NCBI GenBank assembly: GCA_027475525.1
Contig: JAMWFC010000005.1
Span: 806,001 to 870,000 of the forward strand
Origin: Macrolepiota albuminosa
Taxonomy: Eukaryota; Basidiomycota; Agaricomycetes; Agaricales; Agaricaceae
DNA: 64,000 bases
Direction: 5' to 3'
Shown here piece by piece: positions 11,469-23,072 of the stretch (the first letter of the stretch is position 1; every line of letters begins with the position of its first letter). The translations under genes and the position numbers were made by a program. The notes beneath the pieces are model-generated. The model made no database searches. It had not been told where the DNA came from and saw only the letters and a program-made list of their open reading frames with translations.

Positions 11469-13108
11469 TCACAATCCAACCACTTCTATCATGTCTCCGT
11501 CCTCTAAATCCGCATCTCCAATGTCCACATCGTTTCCCATCTTGTCCCCGTCGATACAAAGTCTTGGGTCCTTCATCCCCTCACCGCCCTTCTTTCCTCC
11601 ATCGAACAGACCAGGGTATCGGTCCGCTAGCCCTGCTTTCTTCAGGTATGCCTTAACGATCGCACCGCACTTCGTTGTTGGCCGTACAGTAAGTGTGATG
11701 TCCTTTGTGGACAGTGACGAACGTAAAATCAATTTGAAGGTCTCGCCTTCAGCTTCGGATTCTTGTGCTCTCTCAACATCGTCGTCGTCGTCGTCTCTGG
11801 TATGTGACGGAGAAGGAGCATCAATATCTGAAAGAATTTCTGGTATGGCATTTGTTGGATGAGTACGTAGGTACTCGTGCGTGACCTTGTCGCATCCGAC
11901 TGAAGGGAATAACGTCAGGTAGTATTGAGGAGACGAGCATGGGACTCACCCAGTTCGACCTCGCCCCACATCTGAAATGCCATGGGCGTCACTGACGCGT
12001 ATATGCGCCTACCTTCGTAGGTGAGTATTAGGTTGTCGACCCGGATACATGCTTCCTCCGCTGCTGCTTCAAAAAGGTCTTGGAAATTGTCATCCTAGAC
12101 TGTGTTAACACGACTAGGCCGATACATCACGTAGGTTCGCGCACCCGATTCATCTTAAAGAGCCACAAGGCTTCTCTTCCCTCTGGATTCAGAGGATGCG
12201 GTTTCCACCTCACCGCTACTTGAACGGTATCTCTCTCCTCAGGAACCGGCGATCTTACCTGAGCCGACGCATGGGATTTGACCGACTTGGCCAGCTTCGC
12301 GAGTTCAGGATTAGTGAATAGAGCGTCGTCATTCACCTCAATGTCGTCGTCACGGCTTCGTGTTGGCGGCGATGGCGCGGCGTTGAGTGTTTGTCTGATA
12401 CATTGTCATCGTCACGATGGAATAGACGCGTAGGTGGACGTACTCGACCAGGGCACGCATGTGTTGGATTTGGTAACGAGGCAGCTCTGATGGAGGTGTA
12501 ATAGAGCGCGAGCGCGAGCGCTTCTGCTGAGACGCGCTGGGCGCGCGTGGTGTCGTGGACATGCCAACGATCTCGACGCCGTCCTCCTCGTCGCTGGAAG
12601 GCATCTCTTCAGAAAGAAGCCTGTTGGTGTCGTGGACATGCCAACGATCTCGACGCCGTCCTCCTCGTCGCTGGAAGGCATCTCTTCAGAAAGAAGCCTG
12701 TCTTGTATCAGCCTAGACGAAACAAAAGAAACTAGACCTACCGATTAATGTGTTTCTTGTTCTGCCACGGCTCGGCTTCGTCTTTCTTCTGTTTTGCCTT
12801 TTTCCGCCTCGGCGTCGTAATTTCCTCGTCATTGTCGCTGTCTCGTGCAGTGTTTACCTCTACTACTATCAGTTTATATATTAAAATCAAAATTGGCGCG
12901 TACCCTTGGTCAACTTCTCCAACCTCGCCCATGTATTGCTCGTCCTATTCCGATTCCGCATGAACATCTCATCACTGTCGACAACCTGTATCTGTACAGG
13001 CTTCGGGGTACTGTCCGACGACGACGGTCCCACAGCAGGAGCTGCATGTTCTGAGGGAGCTTTGGGCTTTGGACGAGGACGAGGACGCGGTCGATTTCCA
13101 GAAGACAT
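11469..13108 (-). CDS. rad60: Rad60/Esc2-family protein with two SUMO-like domains
   Basis: Rad60/NIP45/Esc2 proteins carry two C-terminal SUMO-like domains and work with the SUMO machinery and Smc5/6 in genome stability. Seen: start MSSGNRPRPRPRPKPK at 13108; acidic and lysine-rich N-terminal segments (DSDEMFMRN, DSDNDEEITTPRRKKAKQKK, MPSSDEEDGVEIVGMSTTP, a SIM-like VEIVG with acidic flank); first SUMO-like domain VQVAVRWKPHPLNP...LFEAAAEEACIRVDNLILTYEGRRI (about 12250-11950); second FKLILRSSLSTKDITLTVRP...LCIDGDKMGNDVDIGDADLEDGDMIEVVGL at the stop. The final domain has the typical DxDLEDGDxIEV ending of SUMO folds. It shares an 86-bp divergent promoter with the GCFC gene. The 77-bp duplication at 12548 is in an exon. 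Confidence 0.82.
12548..12701. repeat. 77-bp exact tandem duplication 13
   Basis: Period 77. Repeats the acidic MPSSDEEDGVEIVGMSTTP exon of the Rad60-like gene, giving two false alternative ORFs. Confidence 0.97.
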
Positions 13109-13194
13109 ATTAACCCCTAGGCAAGTTCCAATCCGTGGGAATTTTTTGATCTTTCGCACAGTCTTTCGCTGGTCACGTGGTCTACAGTCCTTGA
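13109..13194. promoter_or_regulatory. Short divergent Rad60/GCFC promoter with CACGTG
   Basis: Only 86 bp separate the two start codons. A CACGTG palindrome (GGTCACGTGG context) lies at 13174-13179, the same core element that is clustered upstream of VDAC. Shared control is inference. Confidence 0.5.
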
Positions 13195-16106
13195 ATGGAA
13201 CCCGTCATCTTCAAACGCTCGAAGAGCAAGCCGGCGCAGAGGGCGCGTCAGGTAACAGACAAGGACGACGAGCATGCGGTGCAGGAGACAGCGGAGGAAT
13301 CACCGAGCACCTTGGCCTCGAAGTTGAAGAACAAGGCCAAACGCGCGAAAAAGTCGAAGCTTAGTTTTGGTGGTGACGATGAGGTCGGCGTTTCAATTGC
13401 CATCTAGGACAGCGCGCTAATGTCTGTGCCGTAGGAGAGTAGTGGGGAGGTCTTTCAGGTCAAGAAGTCCAACTTGAGCCGAAAGCTTGCGTTGGGGACA
13501 CATCCTGCGTATGTATCTGTTCAAGGTCGTAACAGGAGTCTGACGCAACTCTGCAGTAGCGTTGCTCTCAATTTGGAGAAAGTTACCATCTCACAAAGTG
13601 GACCGAGTTATAACGAAGCGTATCTGAAAGAGTTGAAAGCTAGCACACCATCCTCTCGACCACCACCTGTGTCTGACCCATACGATGCGGACATGTCAAT
13701 GAATGTGGATGAAGTGTCGAGTGTTGTGCTAGATGACGCTGATTCTTCCTTCTGTAAGTGTTATGAATATTCAATATTCTCTCATCTCACAAATTTGCAT
13801 CAGCTGAAGCAATCATCCCGACTGACTCGTCCATCAAGGCCGCAAAGGAGCGGCGTGAGCGGCTCCGCAAGACAGGCCTGTCCGGCGAAGAAGACTTCAT
13901 TTCTCTGTCAGTAGTACGTAGAACCGATGAGCCCGAAGGCCCGCACCCAATGAGTCGTCTAATGCGTGAAGAGGACGAGCTGGGTGAGGGAGACGATGGT
14001 ATGTTTCTCGCTTATATTCCCCGATCAAGCCTATATTCACTCCAACAGAGTTTGCAGAGTACACGAGTGCCCAGGAACGAATTGCTCTTGGCAAGAAGTC
14101 AAGGAAAGTCGAAGCTGCCAAACGACGAGATGCCATGAAAGAGATGATTGCAGATGCTGAAGATGAGGATGAGGAGACCACGGAATGGGTGCAGGAGCAG
14201 CTTCGCCGTGGCGGACACGCAGCTACAAATTCTCGAGGATCCACCCCATCAAAGGTCAAGGAGGTCTATAAACCCACACCGAGTACGATTGTTCCTCGTG
14301 ATCTTCTGGTTATTAACGCTGACGAAATCACATAGTACCTGCTGCCGCACCTATACCAACTCTTGGGCCTCCTCGTGATCTTCTGGTTATTAACGCTGAC
14401 GAAATCACATAGTACCTGCTGCCGCACCTATACCAACTCTTGGGCCAGCCATAGCACGGTGACAGAGCAACTTACAAACTTGACGACTTCACATGCGAAT
14501 AATACTGCTGCTTTGAGTGCGCTGGCGAAGGAAAAGACAGAGATCGACGAACGTGAGATGGAGATGCGGGAGATGGTTGGCAAGGCAGAGGATAAGCGTG
14601 CATGGTTTGAAAGCTTCAAGGAATGGCTTGATGGTGTTGCTGGGTTTCTTGACGAAAAGGTGTGTTACTTGCAGTAAAGACACGAGCCTGCCGACTTACG
14701 ATTCCTAGTACCCTCTTCTTGAAAAGCTGGAAGAAGAGCACATTTCTCTACTCCAAGAGCGCTTCGACATGATCAATATTCCTAGTACCCTCTTCTTGAA
14801 AAGCTGGAAGAAGAGCACATTTCTCTACTCCAAGAGCGCTTCGACATGATCAATGAACGCAGACGACTTGATGACGAGGATGATTTGTCGACTATCTTTG
14901 GACCACTACCTTCCCCACCAGAACCTGAAGCCGAAGAAACCGATGAGTTAGGGAGTGTCGTTCCCCGCCTCAGTCCTGCTGCACAAAAACGCGAGCGTCG
15001 CGAAGCCCGTGAGAGGCGCAGGGCAGCGCGGCGGCCTAAGAAGACAGAAGAGGAAGAGGGATACTCGACTGATTCGGAGCTGGCGCCGCATGACCAGTCA
15101 GCGTATCGAGACGCACTGAAGTCCCTCAAGTCTCGCACGAATGAGGTGTTGGCGGATGTTAAGGCGGCGGAGTTCATCGATCCCGCGAAGGGGAGATGGG
15201 GGACTTGGAGATCGAAGTATACCGAAAGTTATGTTGGTGCTTGGGGCGGGCTTGGGGTTGTTAGTGTGTGGGAGTTTTGGGTTAGGTTGGAGTGCGTCTG
15301 GTGGGATTGTATTGAGGTGCGCGTGCCAATGCTGCTGTCGCGAGTCGTGCCTTGCTCACTGGGTGTCGTAGGACTCGAGAAGTCTTGATAGTTTCAAGTG
15401 GTACGAGAGGCTCTATGCCTACTCACGACCCAACTCGGATGAGGGAGAAGAAGGAAACGAGGATTTAGGGCCAGATGGTGATCTTGTAGCGTCTATGATT
15501 TCCACTGCTGTGATACCCAGGATAGCAGCGGTCATCGCAGGCGGGGCACTCGACCCATACTCAGAAACCCATGTGCGACGCGTTGTCCATCTTTCTGAGG
15601 AGGTTGAGGCCAGCGTCGAGAGCGGCAATGTCAAATTACAGGTTCGGCAATCAATCCGCTGTGACTATCTTGTTACTAACCATATCATTTCAGACGCTAT
15701 TCAAGGCGGTGGTGACGTCGTTTCAGACGGCTATTGCAGATACTGAGACCTTGTTGGCGAAATTCAAATCCGTGCGGCGCGGATTGCCCGCATTTGAACC
15801 AGAAGCGATTCCCGCGCGGAGGCGGTTTCTTTCAAGGAGAGTCAAACTCCTCCGGAATTTGCTGAGGTGGCGGAAGCATACAGGAGAGCGGTTTGGTGTC
15901 GGAATATTGGCCACGCAACTAGTCGAACAGTGCATGGTTAATGTCGCAGAAAGCGGATGGGAAGTCGGAGGAGAGGATATCGCCCGGACGGTCAGTTTTA
16001 TTGTACAAACTGAAGGTTTTACGTTGACTCAGTGATATAGGTGGTGACAATGCTTCCCGCGGAACTAATACCCGAAGGGCTGAAAACCCGGTTTGGACTA
16101 CGATAA
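13195..16106 (+). CDS. GCFC-domain protein (PAXBP1/GCFC2, Ntr-complex type)
   Basis: The GCF-C family acts in disassembly of intron-lariat spliceosomes (Ntr2/GCFC2) or as DNA-binding-factor-like nuclear proteins. Seen: start MEPVIFKRSKSKPAQRAR, KKSNLSRKLALG, SIKAAKERRERLRKTG, FISLS, GEGDDEFAEYTSAQERIALGKKS, EWVQEQLRRGG, a coiled coil (about 14460-14670), LLEKLEEEHISLLQERFDMI, RRRAARRPKKTEEEEGYSTDSEL, then the GCFC core KGRWGTWRSKYTESYVGAWGGL-WEFWVRLE and SLDSFKWYERLYAYS, the C-terminal helices and the end PEGLKTRFGLR with TAA at 16104-16106. At least eight introns. Three 77-bp duplications fall in it (14293, 14701, 16037). One G appears lost near 14459 (IARVTEQL). Confidence 0.82.
14293..14446. 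repeat. 77-bp exact tandem duplication 14
   Basis: Period 77. Covers an intron of the GCFC gene and the exon start VPAAAPIPTLG. A G-run loss follows 13 bp after copy 2. Confidence 0.97.
14701..14854. repeat. 77-bp exact tandem duplication 15
   Basis: Period 77. Repeats the GCFC exon LLEKLEEEHISLLQERFDMI with its acceptor. Confidence 0.97.
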
Positions 16107-16190
16107 TATCTAGATAGGTGGTGACAATGCTTCCCGCGGAACTAATACCCGAAGGGCTGAAAACCCGGTTTGGACTACGATAATATCTAG
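16037..16190. repeat. 77-bp exact tandem duplication 16
   Basis: Period 77. Duplicates the whole last GCFC exon including its acceptor and stop codon, so the stop occurs at 16104-16106 and again at 16181-16183. Confidence 0.97.
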
Positions 16191-17021
16191 TGTTATTTCT
16201 GTACATCTTATCGAAAGGCAACATTTTGATGATGTTACCGCAACGCAAATTTGAAGGTAAATATTACTTCTTTTCGACTCAGAATTTGGATCAATTCTTA
16301 TTTACAAAAGGCAGATTATGAATCTTTTGTTTCCGTGTGATCACGCCGACGCGCTTCTTTCTGTTTTGGCCGTCTCCCGAGCTTGATCATTCTCAGCAAG
16401 GTTTCAGTGCGAATGACCGTTCGCAGCTCACACTGGAACCTTCCGTCAATGCTCGAAAATTAAGCTCATGAAGCACCTATGACCCTCACAATCATCCCCT
16501 TTTGGTTATTCCTCCTTGTGAGCTTGGCTCGTTCCGCTGTCAGACATTTCGACGGAAGCTATTCTGTATATTTCCTACCACATGACATAGACATCTGAGA
16601 CTGGACTTTTTATGAGATTATGCGCCACGACACATCTTCCTGTGTCGGATGACTTGACGAAGTGTTTCTGTACTGTATGGGTGCATCAGTTCTATGTCGT
16701 CAGCACAATGGATTTCTTTTGGCTTCAGTAGGATGACGGCATCTCTGAGACAACAAGTTTCGATCGACAACGATCACCATCGATCACTCTGGGTCGTTTC
16801 GCCCGCAAATGCCTCAATGATGGTTCTCCCATTTCTCTTTCAATATGTCTGATCGGTCATTGTATCGCAAGCCCGATAATGTTCGGGCCTCAACATCCCT
16901 ACAAGTGACTCAACATTACATACCTCGCTTGACATTCCGTCACAATACATCTCCCTTGCCTTTAAATGCAGACCGGCAGAACGAATCTCAGCACTTATTC
17001 TCTCCACAATCTCTCGACAAC
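16191..17021. other. Intergenic, GCFC 3' flank and aquaporin promoter
   Basis: No gene seen. A weak TATA-like TTTAAA lies near 16960, about 60 bp before the aquaporin start. Confidence 0.45.
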
Positions 17022-18298
17022 ATGGCAGACGACGCTAGCAGCAGCCAATGGATTGCTCAACAGGCAAAAAGTAAAGAGCGGGTTAATATTCAGCATATCG
17101 AGGATACTTCTGCCACATTTCCAGAAGACCACGAGTTTCCAAACGCATGGTCTAGATACCGGTCTGTTGCAAATCTCAAAATTCTTTCGTGCCCGCTAAT
17201 ACGCGTCCCGCCATAGGGCCATGATTCGAGAACCTGTCGCCGAGTTCCTCGGCGTATGCATTCTTATCATCTTTGGTGCTGGCGTCAATTGTCAGGTTGC
17301 CCTCTCATCCGATCCCGGAGTCGCTGGGAGCCCGAAAGGCGTATGTCTTTTTGGGATCTCGCCAATCACAGAACGCTGATTAACTACGTCATACATCTAG
17401 TCATACCTGTCTGTCAGCTTTGGCTGGGCTGCTGGACTCGCACTGGGCGCTTGGGTATCGGGCGGTATCTCTGGTGGGCACATTAACCCTGCAGTATGTC
17501 CTTTTTCTCTGCTTAGGATCTGCTGTTGTTCATATGAGTATCCAGGTGACTTTGGCTCTTGCCGTATACCGTGGCTTCCCTTGGAGAAAAGTACCCGTCT
17601 ACATTATTTCTCAGCTTTTGGGAGGTATCATGGGTGCTGCATTTGTATACTGGAATTATTTCCACGCTATCGACATATATGAGGGCGGAAAAGGAATCCG
17701 CACGCTGAAGACTGCAGGCTTTTTTGGGACGTACGCTGTCAGTCTTAATATAAATCTCCCTTTCTCTGCGCACTCCTTCTCACCTTTTTTTCACAGGCGG
17801 ATTATATGACATCGGTGTCATGTTTCTTCTCCGAGTTCCTCGCTACTGCTGTGCTCGTCATCTTCGTCTTCATGTTGAATGACAAGCGCAATTCTCCACC
17901 TCCCAGCGGCCTTGCTCCCCTCGTCATTTTCATCATCGTCATAGGTATCAGCGCATCTTGGGGAATGGAAACGTCTTTCGCAATTAATCCCGCCCGTGAC
18001 TTGGGCCCTCGTCTCCTTACCTCTATGGTTGGCTACGGAAAAGCTGTCTATACATACCGCAAGTGCGTTTACTCACACATTTCTTTTTATTCTTCTACGT
18101 GAGCTAATCCATCGCCACAGCCACTACTGGATATGGTGTCCCATTATGGCACCTTTCTTGGGCGCCCTCGCAGGAGCGGGCTTCTATGATTTATTACTTT
18201 ACACTGGAGAAGACAGTATCTTCAACAGACCCAACGCAGCTGCGCGTCGCAACCGCATGCACGCCGAACGCGCCCAGTACGGCTCTGATGCCGTTTAG
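17022..18298 (+). CDS. Aquaglyceroporin (MIP family)
   Basis: Six-helix membrane channel for water and glycerol-like solutes in the plasma membrane. Seen: start [10 protein letters not shown] at 17022 after a soluble N-terminus; helix 1 [41 protein letters not shown]; first half-helix [65 protein letters not shown]; second half-helix [12 protein letters not shown] with the Asp that marks glycerol-permeable members; last helix [20 protein letters not shown]. Both NPA motifs are intact. Four short introns. The raw end AQYGSDAV with TAG at 18296-18298 lies in a 77-bp duplication that also copies 3' flank. Confidence 0.95.
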
Positions 18299-18421
18299 AT
18301 CCGCGTATCAAGGCTGCAATCGTTACCATCTTACACACACACTTACGCGCCCAGTACGGCTCTGATGCCGTTTAGATCCGCGTATCAAGGCTGCAATCGT
18401 TACCATCTTACACACACACTT
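18268..18421. repeat. 77-bp exact tandem duplication 17
   Basis: Period 77. Copies the aquaporin C-terminus, its stop codon and 3' flank. Confidence 0.97.
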
Positions 18422-19602
18422 CGGACGCTTTGTTTTAGGCAACTTCATTCACTCGATTTTCGATTCCCTTCCTGTTCACACTATCATCATGTACATAACT
18501 TTTTTCTCCCTCTTCTTCATGTCGCAAGTATATAATATTACATATAGAGTAAACAGGTATAGCTATACTGTAGTGAAACGCATGGTAGAAAAATATAAAT
18601 GCATAACACCGGCAATTTACCAAACGTTCTTCAGGGGCTTGGCTCAAATTTACTTTTTTCTCTCAAGGTCCTTGCAGCTTAGCGCCCAGGAGCTGCTCGA
18701 TATATCAAGTACTCTGGTACAGATTCTTGAAGTTGCATTGGTTTCAACGTCGAGTTCCTATGACATATGTGGTGGTGTGATGACAACTGTGGCGCGATTT
18801 CTGAACGCTTGGAAGAAATACTAACGTCGAGTTCCTATGACATATGTGGTGGTGTGATGACAACTGTGGCGCGATTTCTGAACGCTTGGAAGAAATACTA
18901 TAGTACATAGAATAATTGGATGATCGTAGCGAAACAAGGATGGTGGCGTAGGGTCATCGAAAACGCGACTGTAATATATGGTCTTGAAAGAATCCTTTTG
19001 GACCAGGCGTTCTAGTGTTGCCACACTTGCGCCACCCATACGTAGTCTCCTTATGGATCGAATGAGCAGCACGATAAACTGAGGTAGCGTTCCAAAGCCT
19101 AGAAAGTACTGAGCAGTCGAAGTCGCTCAAACAACATAGTAAAAACCTAAAGTCGTTGAGATCATTGCAGTAGTGAGTCAACGTGAGTTCATAATCGATA
19201 TCGCGTAATTTCAGTCCTGCCTTCCTTCCGTACCTAGTGAATAAGTATCATGACCTATCAGTCTTTAGAAGGCAATTGGACTCGTCTGACTTTGAACTTC
19301 GACTAATATACCGTGCTGCCAGTAAGTTGTGTATAAGTTGTGTATAATTTAACAAACTTTATTGGAAATCGCAGTACTACTATGATTTTCTAATCATGCA
19401 TGCTTCGCAAATATTGCATAGATACTAAATTTTAGATGAATCTATAATGATACAACTCAGCGGCCAGAATCGAGGATAAGTCAGTATCTCAAAACCAAGC
19501 ACCCGAACCACACAATCCCACCAGAGCAAAGAATAACGATACAGAATCAACACCACACGAGCAAAAGACCCAAACGTACTCTCTTCAATTTTTTGCGCAG
19601 CC
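18422..19602. other. Intergenic region without recognisable gene
   Basis: 1.2 kb between the convergent 3' ends of the aquaporin and the multi-pass membrane protein. Short ORFs on both strands are unrecognised. It includes one 77-bp duplication. Confidence 0.45.
18746..18899. repeat. 77-bp exact tandem duplication 18
   Basis: Period 77, in apparently non-coding sequence, which shows the duplications are not tied to exons. Confidence 0.97.
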
Positions 19603-21487
19603 TCACCATTTTCCGACGACGCGTCCAATCGCAACGACGAAGCCTGCGCCACCGCCAAGGAGGAGCAGCCACACGCCAAGATCCCACGCGATGCGCTTCC
19701 TAAACTGTTTTTTCTGCAACGCGCGCTCCTTGCGCAATAGAAGTTCGTCCGTGCCACTTCGATCTCCCTCATGCGACTGGGCGCGCTGCGGTGTCAGGAT
19801 GGTGAGGGGGCGTTCGAAAAAGTGCGCAATGACGTGTAGGACGGCTGTGGGCGAACATTGAGTTATATGTTCAGGACAGAATTGAGAAGGTGGGATACTT
19901 GCCAGGGAGGAAATAGGTACTTGTTAGGGCGGAGAGAAGAAGGATGTTATCGAGAATGGCTGAAATACTCGCGGGAACGAGGGTCAGGGCGGCGACAAGG
20001 ATCACAAGGAGCATTTTAGATGTGGGGAACGACGTCAAGTGGCGAAATCTGTCGGGGAGGGGGAGAGAGGGTATGGAGACAATGAGATGTGGAATGCTGA
20101 GGACGAGGATGACTACATTCAGCAGTGGGATGATTGGGAGGACAGGGGATTGTGATACTATTGACTATAAAATGTATAAGTCACAAAGTAAAATCAATAG
20201 AATGATTAACCAACAGTCTCCGGTACACTCGGGTTGGCAGCGAAGATCACGAGCGGCAGTGTCAAGAAGAAGGCTAGTATGACGGACAGAACGGAAAGGA
20301 GTTCAAAGGAGCGGAACTTGGAAGGCTTGGCCGTTGTTATAGGCTGTCTGGAACCCCTTAGAGATGTATATAGGGACAGTGTTGACGAGGATGTGAACGC
20401 AAAAGCAATTGTAACTTGGCCAAGGTCAGGTTTTGGATTAGTAATGAATAGACGGACGCACCAGGACCTTGCCAGAAGGTTCCCGTCCGTAGCCAGCCGG
20501 CATTTCCCAACGGAATGTGATGCACATAGGCATAGGCAATACATATTAACCACATGATGTAGTCCGTAGCCAGCCGGCATTTCCCAACGGAATGTGATGC
20601 ACATAGGCATAGGCAATACATATTAACCACATGATGTACGTGACAAACGTTAGACATGTTGTGTAAATGATGCGTTTCGAAGCAATCGACTGAGCAAAGG
20701 ATACTGGTGCGACTGCAAGACCTACAACTGTCAGGCCAAGCCAAAGAGTTAACGAAGCGCCGTTTGATAAAAGCGGAAACAAGATATGATCCGATTCTGA
20801 AAGTTAAGCATGAGAGCGGTCCATCATGTTGTAATAACGGGATTGCACACCGCGTAGATAAACTGTGGCCAGTAGGATTCTAAGAGCGCCTATACTGGTC
20901 CTAACTAAGTTCCTTAGGATGCTGCGACGTTTTTCCTTCCCTCGCCCTCTCGCAAAAAGATGAAGGATGACATCTTCAAGTTCTGCCGATCGTGTATACC
21001 GAGAGAGCATGTACAAGAGTTGCCTCGCAAATGCCGCTAATATAGCAAACACAATAAGCGAAGGTATCGTGTATACCGAGAGAGCATGTACAAGAGTTGC
21101 CTCGCAAATGCCGCTAATATAGCAAACACAATAAGCGAAGGTAACCCATGACTTAGAGGTGTCTGAGTATGCGGTAAGAACATGGCTCCAAGCCTGAGGT
21201 AGGGAACGAGAAGGTAGAGAAGACAAGGGAAGGCTGAGAGGCGGCGTAGATGGTCTGTGGACATCGAAATGAGATATGTAATCATCGTCTTCGTTGTCAT
21301 CATCGCTGTCGAGGTGAAAGGGTATTTGGGTGTCTTCGTCGTGGACGAGGATAAGCGCAGCAGAGGAATCAAGAGGCGTGAAACGGGGAGAAGAGAGAGG
21401 AGAGGAAGCCGACGAGCTCATTGAGCTGGACGATGTGGGCCGTGGCGGCGGGGACCCCATAGGTTCAGGGGGATTGCCCCAGACCAT
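19603..21487 (-). CDS. Multi-pass membrane protein, amino-acid-transporter (AVT/SLC38) like
   Basis: Start MVWGNPPEPMGSPPPRP at 21487, then a Ser/acidic cytosolic N-terminus of about 90 residues. At least nine hydrophobic segments follow: WVTFAYCVCYISGICEA, IPSLIVFAILAAFARQLL, ASLTLWLGLTVVGLAVAPVSFA, IIYTTCLTFVTYIMWLICIAYAYV, QVTIAFAFTSSSTLSLYTSL, FELLSVLSVILAFFLTLPLVIFA, VLPIIPLLNVVILVLSIPHLIVS, KMLLVILVAALTLVPAS and the last WDLGVWLLLLGGGAGFVVAIG, ending VVGKW with stop at 19603. The order and the internal VTIAFAFTSSSTLSLY strand resemble vacuolar amino-acid/auxin-permease family carriers, but the identification is tentative. Two 77-bp duplications lie in transmembrane exons. Confidence 0.6.
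20485..20638. repeat. 77-bp exact tandem duplication 19
   Basis: Period 77. Repeats the exon YIMWLICIAYAYVHHIPLGN of the membrane protein, giving the impression of an extra helix. Confidence 0.97.
20990..21143. repeat. 77-bp exact tandem duplication 20
   Basis: Period 77. Repeats the exon PSLIVFAILAAFARQLLYML of the membrane protein. Confidence 0.97.
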
Positions 21488-22506
21488 TCTTCAGATTGCA
21501 ATGTGCGACCGAGTTGGCGTGTGGAATGGTTGTCGGGCACCGGAACACATGATGGACTAAAACAACAACGTCCTATATTTACCCCGGATAGCTTCCGTTA
21601 TCGTACTAAGAATTACCACCACGCTATCTTTTGCAATAGTTTAATTATTTTATATTTACCCCGGATAGCTTCCGTTATCGTACTAAGAATTACCACCACG
21701 CTATCTTTTGCAATAGTTTAATTATTTCACTCTTTGCCATAGACGACCGACATGTCCGAGTTGTTACAATGTTGACGGATCAGAAAGCGTGAAACGTGCC
21801 TGGCACTAGCCATACTTGATCACTCGACTTTTCGCGAACAGAAATGGTCATTCATTGAATAACGTCCTTGGCGAACCATACAGTATTACTGACAGCTTGA
21901 CACAATGCTCATAGTCTCCGCGTTCCATCATTATGTTCTATTCTGGATTTCTTATAGTTTTTAGCTGATGAAAAAATGTGACATTCCTAAAATGAAAGCT
22001 CTGTATGATCCTGTTAATTTTTATTGTACGGACACCTGACGCTTGAGGGCGTGCAAGTGACCATGATAAAGCGTGATAGGAAATGCGGCGGAATCCCGAG
22101 ACGAAAGAAAGTACATGATTTGCAGCGACGATGGTATGACATCAAATTCATGTATTATTGATTCAGGGCGGGAAATGCATCAACGTATAGAGGGAGCCAT
22201 TTTGGGGTCCATGCGTAAAAGACGTAGCGAGAAATGCATCAGCAACACATTCCAAGCTATGCATCACTACTTGGGTCGTCATCGCTGCGGTACAGCATTT
22301 GATAGTGGAGAATACATTGTATGATTAGTAGAATGCATACATACTGATATGTCTGTCTCGAACTCGAGCTAGGCCTAAAACATAAGAGCTAGGGTGACAA
22401 ATACATCTATTTCCCCGCATTACAGGAACCGTCTGTGCCTAGTAAGCATCCGTGAGATTCTCCCCTCGCGACCATCCTACTCCTTCCTCATCTCGCGAGC
22501 CAGGCA
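21488..22506. other. Intergenic, promoter side of the membrane protein
   Basis: No gene recognised in about 1 kb. It contains 77-bp duplication 21 and, at 22478-22506, a sequence that recurs at 48967-49002 (see findings). Confidence 0.45.
21574..21727. repeat. 77-bp exact tandem duplication 21
   Basis: Period 77, AT-rich and non-coding. Confidence 0.97.
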
Positions 22507-22511
22507 TAGTA

Positions 22512-22864
22512 TGTTAGAAATCAGACCAAGACTAAGCAGATCTAGTTAGATCAAATATTAGTTTAATCCTCAGTCTCGTATAATCGACTATATTGCACTG
22601 TACCTAGTTAGATCAAATATTAGTTTAATCTACTCGGACAGTAAGTAAGTCATGTTTGCTGTATGTATATGTAGGTACTCACCCTCAGTCTCGTATAATC
22701 GACTGAGGGTGTTGATTGTATGCGGTAGGTTTATATATCTGTGCGGTATAACAATGGAAACGTACTGTCTTTGTATCGGACAAAGCAGTGGTGGCCAGGC
22801 GGCCAGACAATGGATATGTGATATTGCGTTTGAGTGTTTGAGGTGGCCGTTGTGACGTCCAACA
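22512..22864 (-). repeat. Solo LTR 1 (353 bp, copia-type ends)
   Basis: Begins TGTTAG and ends CCAACA on the plus strand, flanked by the 5-bp target duplication TAGTA at 22507-22511 and 22865-22869. In LTR sense (minus) it runs TGTTGG..., a TATA-like ATATATAAACC, a hairpin CCCTCAGT/ACTGAGGG (22682-22709), a 50-bp spacer and box A. A half-hairpin copy then joins directly to a second box A. No internal element remains, so it is a product of LTR-LTR recombination. It shares the motif ATCGGACAAAGCAG with solo LTR 2. Confidence 0.85.
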
Positions 22865-23020
22865 TAGTACTCCAAATTCCCATCAATACAGTGCCACTGA
22901 CAGACTCTGGAGCCTATCAATACAATGCAACCTACGTATGGTGCCACTGACAGATGCTGGAGCCAAGATCAAATTCAAAGTCTTCCTCAATGACTAAAAC
23001 AAACTAAACAGAGGGATGTG

Positions 23021-23028
23021 TATAAAAA
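23021..23028 (+). promoter_or_regulatory. TATA box of HAD-terpene cyclase
   Basis: TATAAAAA, 45 bp before the ATG at 23073, supporting that start. Confidence 0.55.
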
Positions 23029-23072
23029 CCTGAAAACTTCAACGTTTTGTGTGCTACATATCCTAGTGAACA

